DNA from: Bog-877 sp049518775
GTDB taxonomy: Bacteria; Chloroflexota; Dormibacteria; Aeolococcales; Bog-877
Assembly: GCA_049518775.1 (NCBI GenBank)
Contig: JBEKRL010000026.1
Coordinates: 1 to 23,669, forward strand
DNA length: 23,669 bases
Direction of reading: 5' to 3'
How positions within the stretch are numbered: the stretch's first letter is position 1; each line of letters starts with the position of its first letter. The position numbers were made by a program, and so were the translations under genes. Below, piece by piece: positions 1 through 8,442 of this stretch. The notes under the pieces are model-generated. The model did not search any database, was not told the DNA's origin, and was given only the letters and a program-made list of their open reading frames with translations.

Positions 1-237
1 GGTCAACGTCGCCGTCGGAGCCTCGCGATCTACAGGCTCCCCGCCCAGGCGCAGGGCACGGCTGAGTGAACGGCCTCTGCTGGCCCCCTCCCAGCACTCC
101 ATCTTGGCACACACGTAGGCGCCGCGGCCCGGTCCACGCTCGCCCTTGGGATCTGCGACGATCCGGCCAGCCTCTAAGCGCAGCCGGATCAGCTCCTGCT
201 GCGGCCGTCGGCGGCGGCAAGCAATGCAGCTGCGCAC
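1..237 (-). CDS. ylxR: YlxR family RNA-binding protein (DUF448), 3' end beyond window
   Basis: The minus strand reads open from a GTG at 237 to the window edge, giving 79 residues with no stop. The N-terminus carries the YlxR signature: VRSCIACRRRRPQQELIRL, with the Cys pair CIAC at residues 4-7 and a basic stretch, then GRGAYVC near residues 38-44 and a further Cys in KMEC. YlxR proteins are usually 80-100 residues, so nearly all of it is visible. The family is small, basic and nucleoid- or RNA-associated, and is normally encoded between nusA and infB. Here it starts 26 nt after the nusA stop, so infB is expected just outside the left edge. The start is chosen because GTG directly precedes the conserved RSCIACR block and a G-rich purine tract lies upstream. 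No ATG is available. Confidence 0.85.
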   Translation of the reverse strand, partial: MRSCIACRRRRPQQELIRLRLEAGRIVADPKGERGPGRGAYVCAKMECWEGASRGRSLSRALRLGGEPVDREAPTATLT

Positions 238-263
238 CGGCCCCCGATCCGCCCCGCTCGGCC

Positions 264-1352
264 CTATGGCCCCTCTCCCTGCGGCCGGATGTCGATCCGC
301 CACCCGGTCAGCCGCGCCGCCAGACGGGCATTCTGCCCCTCCTTTCCGATCGCCAGAGATAGGCTCTGGGGGGCCACCAAGACCGTGGCCCGCCGGCTCG
401 AGTGGTCCAGACCCACCGAGATCACCGGCGCCGGCGCCAGCGACCGGGCAACCAGCTCGGCGGGGTCGGCCGACCATTCCAGGACGTCCACCTTCTCTCC
501 GCCCAGCTGCGCCACCACCGACCGGATCCGCACCCCCCTGGGCCCGATGCAGGCTCCCTTGGCGTCGACGCCGGCCCGCAGGGACTCGACGGCGACCTTG
601 CTGCGCTCGCCGGGCGCCCTGGTGACCGCTCGCACCACCACGGTGCCATCCGCGAGCTCGGGGACCTCGGCCTCCAGCAGACGGCGAAGCAACAACACGT
701 TGGCCCTCGAGGCCCGCACCTGGAGCCCTTCCGCCCCGCCCCCGAGACGCGACTCCATCAGCACCACCTTGAGGTGGCGTCCCCGGCTCAGCCGCTCGCC
801 CGGGATCTGCTCCTCTCGGGGCAGGTAGGCCTGGAGCTCCCCGGCGCGGAGGAAGGCGGTCCCTCCCTCCAGCTGCTCCACCAGGCTGTCCACCAGTTGC
901 CCCCGGCTCGCCTCGGCCTGGCCGACCAGGCGCTCCAGCCGGGCGGCCCGGACCTGGTGCCCGATCTCCGCCTTGACCAGCCGGGCGGCCCGGGCCGCCA
1001 CCGCCTTGGACAGCTCGGTCGGCTGCCGCAACGAACCCCCGACGCTGGCTGCGGGGTCCAGCTGCCGGGCCTGCTCCAGCGAGATCTGACCCGCCCCCGA
1101 CGGCTCCCCGGACACCACCAGCCAGGCGAGCTCCACCAGCAGCTGCCCTGTCTGCGGATCGAGCCGCACCATCACCGGGGGAGCTTCGGCTTCCAGCTGG
1201 GACCAAGCCGCGGGAATGGCCGCCTCAATGGCCGCCACCACCCCCTCGGTGGGCACGCCGTGGATCTCCCGGAGCGTGCGCAGCACCTCCCCCAGCTCGG
1301 GAGCGTGAGCGTTGGCGTCGCTGGCGAGAGCCGGTTCGGCCGCCGTCTTCAC
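264..1352 (-). CDS. nusA: Transcription termination/antitermination factor NusA
   Basis: NusA binds RNA polymerase and nascent RNA through S1 and KH domains and modulates pausing, termination and antitermination. The 362-residue product has the expected order: an N-terminal polymerase-binding domain (about 1-125) containing the conserved EIGHQVRAARLE-type segment, an S1 domain (about 135-205) with AYLPREEQIPGE, and two KH domains. KH1 contains GACIGPRGVRIRSV and ends GEKVDVLEW; KH2 contains LSLAIGKEGQNARLAARLTGW. There is no acidic C-terminal repeat, as in most non-proteobacterial NusA proteins. The start is GTG, overlapping the rimP stop as GTGA, which implies translational coupling. rimP upstream and ylxR downstream form the standard rimP-nusA-ylxR-infB module. 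Confidence 0.97.
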   Translation of the reverse strand: MKTAAEPALASDANAHAPELGEVLRTLREIHGVPTEGVVAAIEAAIPAAWSQLEAEAPPVMVRLDPQTGQLLVELAWLVVSGEPSGAGQISLEQARQLDPAASVGGSLRQPTELSKAVAARAARLVKAEIGHQVRAARLERLVGQAEASRGQLVDSLVEQLEGGTAFLRAGELQAYLPREEQIPGERLSRGRHLKVVLMESRLGGGAEGLQVRASRANVLLLRRLLEAEVPELADGTVVVRAVTRAPGERSKVAVESLRAGVDAKGACIGPRGVRIRSVVAQLGGEKVDVLEWSADPAELVARSLAPAPVISVGLDHSSRRATVLVAPQSLSLAIGKEGQNARLAARLTGWRIDIRPQGEGP

Positions 1353-1828
1353 AGGTCCACTACCACCCGGGCCGCCGCCACGGTGCCCCGGGGGACCCGG
1401 AACGAACGCAGCCGGCCGCTCCGACCGCGGCGAGCCTCGAGTTCCAGGTCCTCGGGACCGACACTGACCAGGCGACCCTCGAGGACCACCCGGGCGTCCC
1501 CGTCACGCAGGGTCAGCTCGACCCGACGCCCGAGCGCCGCCGCCAACTCCTGCTCCGAGCGGAGGGGGTGCTCGGCACCAGGCGAGGACACCTCCAGCGA
1601 GTAGGGGCCAGGCAGAAGCTCATCCCGCCCGTCGAGCAGCGCCGAGGCCGCCTCGCTGGCCTCGCCGCACTCGTCGATGGTGATTCCGCCGGGCCGGTCG
1701 ACCGTCAGCCGCAGCACCGCCCGGCCCTTGCCTGAGCGCCACGAGACCTCCCGAAGCTCCAGGCCCAGTTGCTCGATGGCAGGCTGGAGGAGCTTCCGCA
1801 GCCGCTCCTCCGGCGACGCCTGGGCCAC
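1349..1828 (-). CDS. rimP: Ribosome maturation factor RimP
   Basis: RimP assists maturation of the 30S subunit. The 159-residue product matches the family in length and layout: an N-terminal alpha/beta domain (about 1-85) with LELREVSWRSGKGRAVLRLTVD and the GITIDECGEASEAASALLD segment, followed by the hallmark PYSLEVSSPGAEHPLRS motif, where YSLEVSSPG is diagnostic. An SH3-like C-terminal domain (about 95-159) follows. The start is GTG at 1828 with GAGG about ten bases upstream. It is the first gene of the rimP-nusA-ylxR module and overlaps nusA by 4 nt. The 111-nt gap after secDF contains a TAGAAT hexamer (minus strand, 1917-1912) that could be a -10 box, but no good -35 is visible, so an independent promoter is only a suggestion. 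Confidence 0.95.
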   Translation of the reverse strand: MAQASPEERLRKLLQPAIEQLGLELREVSWRSGKGRAVLRLTVDRPGGITIDECGEASEAASALLDGRDELLPGPYSLEVSSPGAEHPLRSEQELAAALGRRVELTLRDGDARVVLEGRLVSVGPEDLELEARRGRSGRLRSFRVPRGTVAAARVVVDL

Positions 1829-1937
1829 GTTATGTCAGCCTCAGGTGCAGGGTATTCCCGACAGCTCCTGGGTCCGGGACGGGGCGTGCACCCGGCTGCC
1901 TCCGTAGCGCGATTCTAGCTGCGGAGTCCCTCTGAAT

Positions 1938-1961
1938 GGTCAGCTGCGGGCAGCGCTGACC
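1938..1961 (-). terminator. Possible hairpin straddling the secDF stop codon
   Basis: A 7-bp perfect inverted repeat, GGTCAGC (1938-1944) and GCTGACC (1955-1961), encloses a 10-base loop and covers the secDF stop at 1940-1942. No U-tract follows on the minus strand, so intrinsic termination is doubtful. It may only slow polymerase or protect the 3' end. Confidence 0.25.
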
Positions 1962-4507
1962 ACGCCCCCCGGCACCCGCCCCGGGCTGCGCCGCACCACC
2001 CGCCGGTCCAACCCCCGCCAGGCGGTCAGAAGGGTGGCAGCGTTGAAGATCGAGCTGTAGGTGCCGGAGGCGATCCCCACGATCAGCGCCAGGACGAACC
2101 CCTGGATCGAGGAGCCCCCGAAGAGGAAGAGCGTGACCAGCACCAGGATCACCGTCAGTGACGTGTTCAAGGAGCGCGAGAGGGTCTGGGCGATGGAGAG
2201 GTTGACTACCTGGTCGAAGGTCATCCGGGAACCCTGAATCCGAAGATTCTCGCGGATCCGGTCGAACACCACGATGGTGTCGTGGACCGAGAAGCCGACC
2301 ATGGTGAGAACTGCGGTGACAAAGAGGGTGTCGACCTGTCCCAGCAGGCTGAAGTGGCCCAGGATGGCCCAGATTCCGACCAGGACGAAGATGTCGTGGA
2401 GCAGGGCCGCCATGGCGCAGAGCGCGAAGCGCCGGGCGCTGACCTGTGTTCGAGAGAAGCGGAATCCCAGGTAGGCGGAGATCAGAGTCGCCGAGATCAT
2501 GACCAGGAAGACAGCGCTCACCACCAGGCTGCTGGCGATGGTCGGCCCCACCGTGGTCTCGTTGACCGAGGGGTTGCCCGCCTTGTCCTTGGGGATCCCG
2601 AAGCGACTGTCCAGCGCCTGGACGATCTTCTCCGCCTCCCGCGGTGCGATCGGCAGGGTGGTCACCACGTAGTAGTTCTTCCCCTCCGCCTGTACCTGGG
2701 GCCGGCCCGCCGCGTAGGCCTGCTCGGCCACCTTCTGCACCTGGGCCGCGGTGGTGTGCTGCTTGAGCTGGGCGGCGATGCTGTCGCCACCGGTGAAGTC
2801 GATGCCCAGGTTGAAGCCAACGATCAGGATGGCGAAGATCCCCGGGACGATGATCGCCAGCGAGGCGGCAAAGTACGCGTTGCGGTGGCTCACGACGTCG
2901 AAGCGGCCACCGGACCGGAAACTCCGCGCCAGCACCTCAGCGGGCAGCACCGTCGTGTAGAGGGTGGCCCGCCTGGCGAACCGGAACCACCGCTGCACGT
3001 AGTAGAGCAGCGAGTGGGTGATTACGATCGCGGAGAACATGCTCGCCGCCACCCCGATGAAGAGGGTCAGCGCGAACCCCTTCACGTCGGCAGAGCCGAA
3101 GAAGTAGAGGACGGTGCAGGTGATCATGGTCGAGACGTTCGAGTCCCGGATCGCCGGCCAGGCCCGCCGGAAGCCGTACTCGGTGGCCAGCTCCAGGGGA
3201 CGGTCCTGGCGCAGTTCTTCCTTCATTCGTTCGAAGATGAGCACGTTGGCATCGACCGCCATCCCCACACTGAGGATGAAGCCAGCCAGGCCGGGCAGGG
3301 TCAGGACCACCGGGATCAGCTCGAAAACCGCCAGCACGATGGCGGCGTAGAAGAGCAGCGCAATGGCGGCGAGGAGCCCCGGGAAGCGGTAGTAGAGCAG
3401 CATGAAGAGGACCACCAGCACCAGCCCGAAGGCTCCCGCGGTGAGGCTCTGCTGGACCGACTGCTTGCCCAGCGTGGCCGAGACCGAGGTCAGCTGGGCG
3501 ACCGTGATCTGGGCCGGCAGTGCCCCGGCGTTGATGTCGTCCACCAGCCTGGTGGCGCTGGCGAAGGTGAAGTCGCCGGTGATCTGGGTCTGGTTGCTGC
3601 TGGGGCTGGCCACGACCGGGGCGGTCAGGACCTGGGCGTCGAGAAAGATCGCCAGCTGCGAAGTCGGCGGGGCGCCGCTGGTCGAGCCTCCGGTCCCGCT
3701 CTCACTGCAACCGGGGTTCTTGATGCAGGCGGCGGTCGTCAACTTGGACCAGACGGTCGCCCCGGCGCCGTTGAAGGTGATGTCGACCGCATAGCCCCCC
3801 CCGGGCGCCTGCCCGACCGCCGCCGAACTCACATCCGAGGCGGTGAGGTCCTTGACGATCTTCCAGTGATATCGGGTACCGGTGGAGCTGTTCTCCGGGT
3901 AGTAGAGGAGGTTGTCGAACTGGCAGCTGGACTTGGGATGGGCCGCAGGCCAGCAGCCCGCCGGTACCAGCTGGTCCTGATCGATGCAGGTCAGCGTGGT
4001 GCAGGCCCCAGGGCTGCCGTTGACCGCGGGGGTGCCGGCGACCGGCACCGCAAAGTGCAGCTCGGAGGTCTGTCCCAGAGCGGCCAGGGCCTCGGTCACG
4101 TCCACGCCGGGAAGCTGCACCAGGATCTGGTTGCTGCCCTGGGTCTGGACCTGGGCCCCGGAGACGCCCAGGCTGTTGACCCGGCGCTCGAGGATGGTGA
4201 GGGTGTCGGCCTGGGCTTCGGCCAGGGTCCTGCCCTTGGGCACGCCACTGGTGCAGCCGGAGCCGGCGGGGTTGTTGGGCCCCTGGCAGATCTGGATGGT
4301 GAAGGCGGACCCACCCTGCAGATCCAGGCCGCGATGGATGTAGATGGGGTTGCCCAGCAGCGTCGGCTCTTTGTTCTTGGGCATGGACGCGGTGGGGCTG
4401 GTGTGGCGGACCACCACGTTGTAGATGGGACCGTAGGCGTCAATGAAGGCGGCCCCCAGGATGATCACGATGATCAGGCCCAGCCACCACCTGGTGATCC
4501 GGATCAT
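1940..4507 (-). CDS. secDF: Protein translocase subunit SecDF (fused SecD-SecF)
   Basis: SecDF is an RND-type membrane protein that uses the proton gradient to help pull secreted proteins through SecYEG. The 855-residue product is a natural fusion. The SecD half has TM1 (about 7-23), motif GLDLQGG (60-66), a long extracytoplasmic P1 domain to about 350, and a membrane block (about 357-505) with VGMAVDANVLIFERMKEE (414-431). The SecF half begins near 535, with TM about 547-567, GIDFTGGDS (568-575), and a second block with VGFSVHDTIVVFDRIREN (737-754). P1 contains eight cysteines (74, 85, 169, 174, 185, 195, 261, 267) in four close pairs, which is unusual and suggests disulfides. The ATG at 4507 lacks a clear Shine-Dalgarno site and overlaps the stop of a 12-codon mini-ORF. 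tgt lies 99 nt upstream with no yajC between, unlike the common queA-tgt-yajC-secDF order. Confidence 0.97.
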   Translation of the reverse strand: MIRITRWWLGLIIVIILGAAFIDAYGPIYNVVVRHTSPTASMPKNKEPTLLGNPIYIHRGLDLQGGSAFTIQICQGPNNPAGSGCTSGVPKGRTLAEAQADTLTILERRVNSLGVSGAQVQTQGSNQILVQLPGVDVTEALAALGQTSELHFAVPVAGTPAVNGSPGACTTLTCIDQDQLVPAGCWPAAHPKSSCQFDNLLYYPENSSTGTRYHWKIVKDLTASDVSSAAVGQAPGGGYAVDITFNGAGATVWSKLTTAACIKNPGCSESGTGGSTSGAPPTSQLAIFLDAQVLTAPVVASPSSNQTQITGDFTFASATRLVDDINAGALPAQITVAQLTSVSATLGKQSVQQSLTAGAFGLVLVVLFMLLYYRFPGLLAAIALLFYAAIVLAVFELIPVVLTLPGLAGFILSVGMAVDANVLIFERMKEELRQDRPLELATEYGFRRAWPAIRDSNVSTMITCTVLYFFGSADVKGFALTLFIGVAASMFSAIVITHSLLYYVQRWFRFARRATLYTTVLPAEVLARSFRSGGRFDVVSHRNAYFAASLAIIVPGIFAILIVGFNLGIDFTGGDSIAAQLKQHTTAAQVQKVAEQAYAAGRPQVQAEGKNYYVVTTLPIAPREAEKIVQALDSRFGIPKDKAGNPSVNETTVGPTIASSLVVSAVFLVMISATLISAYLGFRFSRTQVSARRFALCAMAALLHDIFVLVGIWAILGHFSLLGQVDTLFVTAVLTMVGFSVHDTIVVFDRIRENLRIQGSRMTFDQVVNLSIAQTLSRSLNTSLTVILVLVTLFLFGGSSIQGFVLALIVGIASGTYSSIFNAATLLTAWRGLDRRVVRRSPGRVPGGVVSAARS

Positions 4508-4542
4508 CGGAGCGCGCCCGGCCGCGACGAGTTCATTGGCAT
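4504..4542 (-). CDS. Possible 12-codon mini-ORF coupled to secDF
   Basis: On the minus strand an ATG at 4542, preceded by AGGGA with a 7-base spacer, opens a 12-residue frame (MPMNSSRPGALR). Its TGA (4506-4504) overlaps the secDF ATG as ATGA. secDF itself has no convincing ribosome site, so ribosomes finishing the mini-ORF could reinitiate on secDF. The peptide is not recognised. It lacks a signal sequence and an obvious arrest motif, so resemblance to secretion-monitoring leaders such as VemP is in position only. It may be chance. Confidence 0.35.
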   Translation of the reverse strand: MPMNSSRPGALR

Positions 4543-4606
4543 GTGACGGTCCCTGATTCTAGGGCTCGTGCGACCCCTTCCCCACTCCCGGATTCTCACC
4601 TTGGGC

Positions 4607-5728
4607 TCAATCCCGGAGCCCCTGGGTGAGCCGAAGGGTCCGCTCCTCCACCAGGTTTGGGAGGCGGCCCGCCTCGATCGCCCGCCGAACCTCGGCCATC
4701 AGGCGGCCCAGGTGCCGGAGGTTGTGCAGGCTCACCAGCCGGTGGGCCAGGATCTCCCCCGCAAGGTAGAGATGGCGCAGGTAGGCCCGGCTGAATCGGG
4801 AGCAGGCAGCGCAGTCACAGTCCCCCTCCAGGGGCCTCCCGTCGCGGCGGAACCTCGCTTGGCGGAGCGAGAGCCGCCCGCTCGAGGTGAGGGCGGTTCC
4901 AGTCCGCGCCAGCCTGGTCGGCAGCACGCAGTCGAAGAGGTCCACCCCCCGGCCCACCGCGTCGAGGAGGTCGAGGTCGGTGCCCAGACCCATGATGTAG
5001 CGGGGCAGATGGTCGGGCAGCTCCTCCACGCAGGCGTCGATCGCAGGCTGGCGAACCCCGGGCGGCTCGCCCAGAACCAGGCCACCGAGGGCCACCCCGT
5101 CGAAGCCCAGTCTCGCCACCAGCTCCGCCGATCTCGCCCTCGGTCCCACCGCGAACCCCCCCTGGACGATCCCGAAGAGGAGGGCGGCGCCGGTGTCGAC
5201 CTGCCGGCAGTGCTCAGCCCAGAGGTGGGTGCGACGCGTGGCCTCCTGCTGCTGGGGCTCGGGGGTGCCGTAGGGGACCGGGTTGTCCAGGACCATGATC
5301 ACATCGCTTCCCAGCGCCAGCTGTCCCCTGACTACCCCCTCTGGGGTGACGCGGACCGTGTCTCCGCTGTAGGGGGACCGAAAGGTGACCGCCCGGTCGT
5401 CCAGCTCCACCAGCTGGTCCAGACTCACCAGCTGATAGCCGCCACTGTCGGTCAGGATGGACCCGCCCCAAGCCATGAAGCGGTGCAAGCCCCCCAGCTC
5501 GGCGATCAGCTCCACCCCGGGCCGCAGGGCCAGGTGATAAAAGTTCGCCAGCAGCATCTGGGCCCCCGTGGCAGCCACCTCGTCGGGGTCGCAGGCCCTG
5601 ACGCCGGCGTGGGTTCCCACCGGCATGAAGGCAGGGGTCTGCACCTCTCCATGGGCGGTCCAGAGGACGGCCCGTCGAGCTCGACCGTCCCGGGCCAGAA
5701 CCGCGAAGGGGGCGGACCGTCCGCTCAA
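4607..5728 (-). CDS. tgt: tRNA-guanine transglycosylase (queuosine pathway)
   Basis: Tgt exchanges guanine-34 of GUN-anticodon tRNAs for preQ1, the entry step to queuosine on tRNA. The 373-residue product shows TPAFMPVGTHAGVRAC near the N-terminus, the substrate-binding TDSGGYQLVSL motif (usually SDSGGFQ), GIVQGG, YIMGLGTDLDLLDAV, and the catalytic nucleophile block FDCVLPTRLARTG. The zinc site is CDCAAC with a downstream His in SLHNL. A longer open frame extends upstream to 5908, but that part lies inside queA. I place the start at TTG 5728, overlapping the queA stop as TTGA, because it gives the family's usual N-terminus and length. It acts immediately before QueA in the pathway, and the two genes are adjacent. 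The 99-nt gap to secDF has no obvious terminator. Confidence 0.95.
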   Translation of the reverse strand: MSGRSAPFAVLARDGRARRAVLWTAHGEVQTPAFMPVGTHAGVRACDPDEVAATGAQMLLANFYHLALRPGVELIAELGGLHRFMAWGGSILTDSGGYQLVSLDQLVELDDRAVTFRSPYSGDTVRVTPEGVVRGQLALGSDVIMVLDNPVPYGTPEPQQQEATRRTHLWAEHCRQVDTGAALLFGIVQGGFAVGPRARSAELVARLGFDGVALGGLVLGEPPGVRQPAIDACVEELPDHLPRYIMGLGTDLDLLDAVGRGVDLFDCVLPTRLARTGTALTSSGRLSLRQARFRRDGRPLEGDCDCAACSRFSRAYLRHLYLAGEILAHRLVSLHNLRHLGRLMAEVRRAIEAGRLPNLVEERTLRLTQGLRD

Positions 5729-6774
5729 ATCGCCCGCCAGCCGAACATGCAGTCCCCGAAGCTGAGGAACCGATATCCCCAGGCCAGCGCCTGCTGGTAG
5801 GCGGTCCGCACGGTCTCGGTGCCGAAGAAGGCGCTGACCATCACCAGCAGCGACGAGCGGGGCTGGTGGAAGTTGGTGAGCAGGCCGTCGACCACCTGGA
5901 AGCCACACCCCGGGCGAAGGTAGAGACCCGTGTCACCGGCACCGGAACATACCGCTCCCGCCCCGTCGGGGCTGGACTCCAGGCAGCGCACGGCGGTGGT
6001 CCCCACCGCAACCACCCGCCCCCCGTCGGCGCGCGTCGCCCGGAGCTGGGCGGCCGCGCCCGGGGAGATGCGGTAGCGCTCCGAGTGCATCTGGTGGCCC
6101 TCGATGGTCGCGGTCCGGATCGGGGCGAAGGTGCCGATCCCGATCTCGAGCTGAACGCGGCAGATCGACGCTCCGAGCCCTTCGACCCGGTCCAGGAGAC
6201 CCTGGGTGAGATGGAGGCCCGCGGTGGGCGCCGCGGCTGACACCCCCGCCCCCACCGAATACACGGTCTGGTAGCGCTCGGGGTCAGCCAGCCCCTCGCG
6301 CAGGTAGGGAGGAAGCGGAACCTCGCCGATCCCCTCCAGCTCCACCCCGGGCTCCAACTCGAGCGCCACCACCCGGCCCCCTGGGTGGCCGGGCCAGCTG
6401 CCTAGCACCGCTCCCCGCCAGCCGGGTCCTTCCAGAGCCGCTCCTGGACGCAGCAGCCTGCCTGGACGAACCAGGGCCGAGAACCGTCCCTGGCCCAGTT
6501 CCCGGAGCAGCAGCAGCTCCCCGGGACGGCCCGCCACCCGGCCCCGGACCCGCGCCGCCCTCACCCGGGTGTCGTTCACCACCAGACAGTCACCGGGCCG
6601 AAGCAGGCTCGGCAGGTCGGCGACCTGGCGGTCCTCCGGTAGGCCCCCGCGCCCAAGCACCAGCATCCGGCTGGCGGAGCGGTCCCCCAAGGGCTGCTGG
6701 GCTATCGCCCGGGCGGGAAGCGGGTAGTCGAAGTCATCGGTCGGCGTCGCCTCCGCCTCAGCCCGCCCCTTCAA
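5725..6774 (-). CDS. queA: S-adenosylmethionine:tRNA ribosyltransferase-isomerase
   Basis: QueA transfers and isomerises the ribosyl moiety of SAM onto preQ1-34 in tRNA to form epoxyqueuosine. Recognisable blocks are DFDYPLPARAIAQQPLGDRSASRMLVL at the N-terminus, VVNDTRVRAARVRGR, the PPYLREGLADPERYQTVYS segment, SAAAPTAGLHLTQGLL (family motif AAPTAGLHFT), VAVGTTAVRCLES, and the C-terminal LTNFHQPRSSLLVMVSAFFG. An ATG at 6813 is possible, but it would add 13 residues encoded entirely inside ruvB. I prefer TTG 6774, which has GGAG four bases upstream and gives 349 residues, the usual size. The start lies 17 nt inside ruvB, and the stop overlaps tgt. The context is queuosine synthesis attached to the ruv operon, as in many bacteria. 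Confidence 0.95.
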   Translation of the reverse strand: MKGRAEAEATPTDDFDYPLPARAIAQQPLGDRSASRMLVLGRGGLPEDRQVADLPSLLRPGDCLVVNDTRVRAARVRGRVAGRPGELLLLRELGQGRFSALVRPGRLLRPGAALEGPGWRGAVLGSWPGHPGGRVVALELEPGVELEGIGEVPLPPYLREGLADPERYQTVYSVGAGVSAAAPTAGLHLTQGLLDRVEGLGASICRVQLEIGIGTFAPIRTATIEGHQMHSERYRISPGAAAQLRATRADGGRVVAVGTTAVRCLESSPDGAGAVCSGAGDTGLYLRPGCGFQVVDGLLTNFHQPRSSLLVMVSAFFGTETVRTAYQQALAWGYRFLSFGDCMFGWRAI

Positions 6775-7816
6775 AGAGCTCCACCGCCACGACGGCAACC
6801 GCCCCAGGCGCATTGGCAGGCACCACCAGCCCCAGGTGCCGATAGGCGCTGGCGGTGGCCACCCGGCCTCGAGGGGTCCGGGCCAGCATTCCCAGCTGGA
6901 TCAGGTACGGCTCGAGAACCTCTTCGATGGTGTGCGGCTCCTCGGAGAGCGCCGCCCCCAAGGTGCCCAGCCCCACCGGACCACCTCCGAACTGCTCGCA
7001 GATGAGGCGCAGCAGACGCCGGTCCGACGCGTCCAACCCCTGGTGGTCCACCTCGAGAAGCCGGAGCGCCTCCTCGGCCATCTCCAGGCTGACGGCGCCG
7101 TCGCCCCGGACCTGGGCGTAGTCCCGCACCCGCCGCAGCAGCCGGTTGGCCACCCGGGGAGTGCCCCTCGAGCGGGCGGCCAACAGGATCACCGCCTCCT
7201 CCTCGATGGGGACTTGGAGCAGGCCGGCGGACCGACGAACTATGGTGGCCAGCTCGGCCTGGCTGTAGAACTCCAGGCGGAAGGTGGCGCCGAACCGATC
7301 CCGCAAGGGAGCCGAGATCATTCCGACCATGGTGGTGGCCCCGATCACGGTGAAGCGCTGCAGCGCCAGCCGCAGCGCCTGGGCCCCCACCCCCTTGCCG
7401 GAGACGAAGTCGAAGGAGAATTCCTCCATCGCCGGGTAGAGGCTCTCCTCCACCGCCCGCTGCAGCCGGTGGACCTCGTCGATGAAGAGGACGTCCCCGG
7501 TGCCCAGGCTGGTGAGCAGGCTGGCCAGCGCGCCCTGGAACTCGATCGCGGGACCACTGGTGACCCTTAGGGCGGCCCCCGTCTCGGCGGCCACGATGTT
7601 GGCCAGGGTGGTCTTGCCCAGGCCGGGGGGCCCCGAGAGCAGCAGGTGCTCGATTTGCTCCCCCCTGGCCTTGGCGGCGTCGATCAGGATCCCTAGCTGC
7701 TCGCGGACCTGGTCCTGGCCCACGAACTCGCTGAGCCGTCGCGGCCGCAGCTGGCGGTCGAACTCCGGCTCGTCGCCGCTGGCGGTGGGGGCCAGCACCC
7801 GCTCCCGGCCCATCAT
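6758..7816 (-). CDS. ruvB: Holliday junction branch migration ATPase RuvB
   Basis: RuvB is the AAA+ hexameric motor that, with RuvA, drives branch migration of Holliday junctions. The 352-residue product has the N-terminal RPRRLSEFVGQDQV block, Walker A GPPGLGKT (62-69), Walker B FIDEVHR (111-117), and a sensor/arginine region GATTMVGMISAPLRDRFGATFRLEFYS. The usual GATTRAG is here GATTMVG, a mild deviation. The C-terminal winged helix includes EEVLEPYLIQLGMLARTPRGRVAT. The start is ATG 7816, followed by a second ATG. The ruvA stop overlaps the second methionine codon's region as ATGA-type coupling. The C-terminal end overlaps the start of queA. Confidence 0.97.
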   Translation of the reverse strand: MMGRERVLAPTASGDEPEFDRQLRPRRLSEFVGQDQVREQLGILIDAAKARGEQIEHLLLSGPPGLGKTTLANIVAAETGAALRVTSGPAIEFQGALASLLTSLGTGDVLFIDEVHRLQRAVEESLYPAMEEFSFDFVSGKGVGAQALRLALQRFTVIGATTMVGMISAPLRDRFGATFRLEFYSQAELATIVRRSAGLLQVPIEEEAVILLAARSRGTPRVANRLLRRVRDYAQVRGDGAVSLEMAEEALRLLEVDHQGLDASDRRLLRLICEQFGGGPVGLGTLGAALSEEPHTIEEVLEPYLIQLGMLARTPRGRVATASAYRHLGLVVPANAPGAVAVVAVELFEGAG

Positions 7817-8442
7817 CCGGAGAGCCTCGCCCCGCCCCGAGCCAGCCGCTGAAGCGCTCCCCTCACCACCTCCTCAATGGTCGGCTCCTCCGGCCCATCG
7901 GACGGAGCGGCGGCCAGCTCGCTGGAGACCGCCTTGTGGGCCTCTCCCCGGGTGAAGCCCAACGCCACCAGGGCGGCGACCGCCCGCTCGCCCAATTGCC
8001 CGCTGGCAGCCGGGGCCACGCCGACACCTAGCACCGCCAGCTGGTCGACCCGGCCCCGAAGCTCGAGGACGATCCGCTGGGCCGTCTTGGGCCCGATCCC
8101 GGGCACCGATGCCAACAGAGCGTGGTCCCCGCTCATGATCGCCTCCACCACCGCCTGCCACTCAGCTCTGGACAGGATCGCCAGGGCCGCCTTGGGGCCG
8201 ATCCGCTCCACGGTCAGCAGGTAGCGGAAGCAGGCCAGCTCCTCTACGGCCAGGAAGCCGAAGAGGGAGATGGCGTCTTCGCGGACGACGGTGTGGATCT
8301 GCAGCAGCACCTCGCCCCGCTCCTCCAGCAACCGGCTGGCGGTGCGGGGGTGCACGTAGACCTGGTAGCCGACCCCACCCACCTCCAGGACCACCCACTC
8401 GTCCTCCACCCGGGCAATCGTCCCCCGGAGGGCCGCGATCAT
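7813..8442 (-). CDS. ruvA: Holliday junction DNA-binding protein RuvA
   Basis: RuvA tetramers bind the four-way junction and load RuvB. The 209-residue product begins MIAALRGTIARVEDEWVVLEVGGVGYQVYV, the canonical OB-fold start. Two helix-hairpin-helix motifs follow, TVERIGPKAALAIL (about 76-89) and SVPGIGPKTAQRIVLEL (about 111-127). A flexible linker and a C-terminal RuvB-binding domain (AVAALVALGFTRGEAHKAV) complete it. A much longer open frame exists upstream, but it lies inside ruvC. The ATG at 8442 is chosen because it matches the family N-terminus and overlaps the ruvC stop as ATGA. It overlaps ruvB by 4 nt at the other end. Confidence 0.97.
   Translation of the reverse strand: MIAALRGTIARVEDEWVVLEVGGVGYQVYVHPRTASRLLEERGEVLLQIHTVVREDAISLFGFLAVEELACFRYLLTVERIGPKAALAILSRAEWQAVVEAIMSGDHALLASVPGIGPKTAQRIVLELRGRVDQLAVLGVGVAPAASGQLGERAVAALVALGFTRGEAHKAVSSELAAAPSDGPEEPTIEEVVRGALQRLARGGARLSG

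Noticed and set aside
2282..4546. A 754-codon plus-strand open frame opposite secDF.
   Set aside because: Antisense artefact of high GC content; composition is Gly/Asp/Arg/Gln-rich with no domain.
4508..4606. A yajC gene between tgt and secDF.
   Set aside because: The gap is only 99 nt and encodes no membrane segment.
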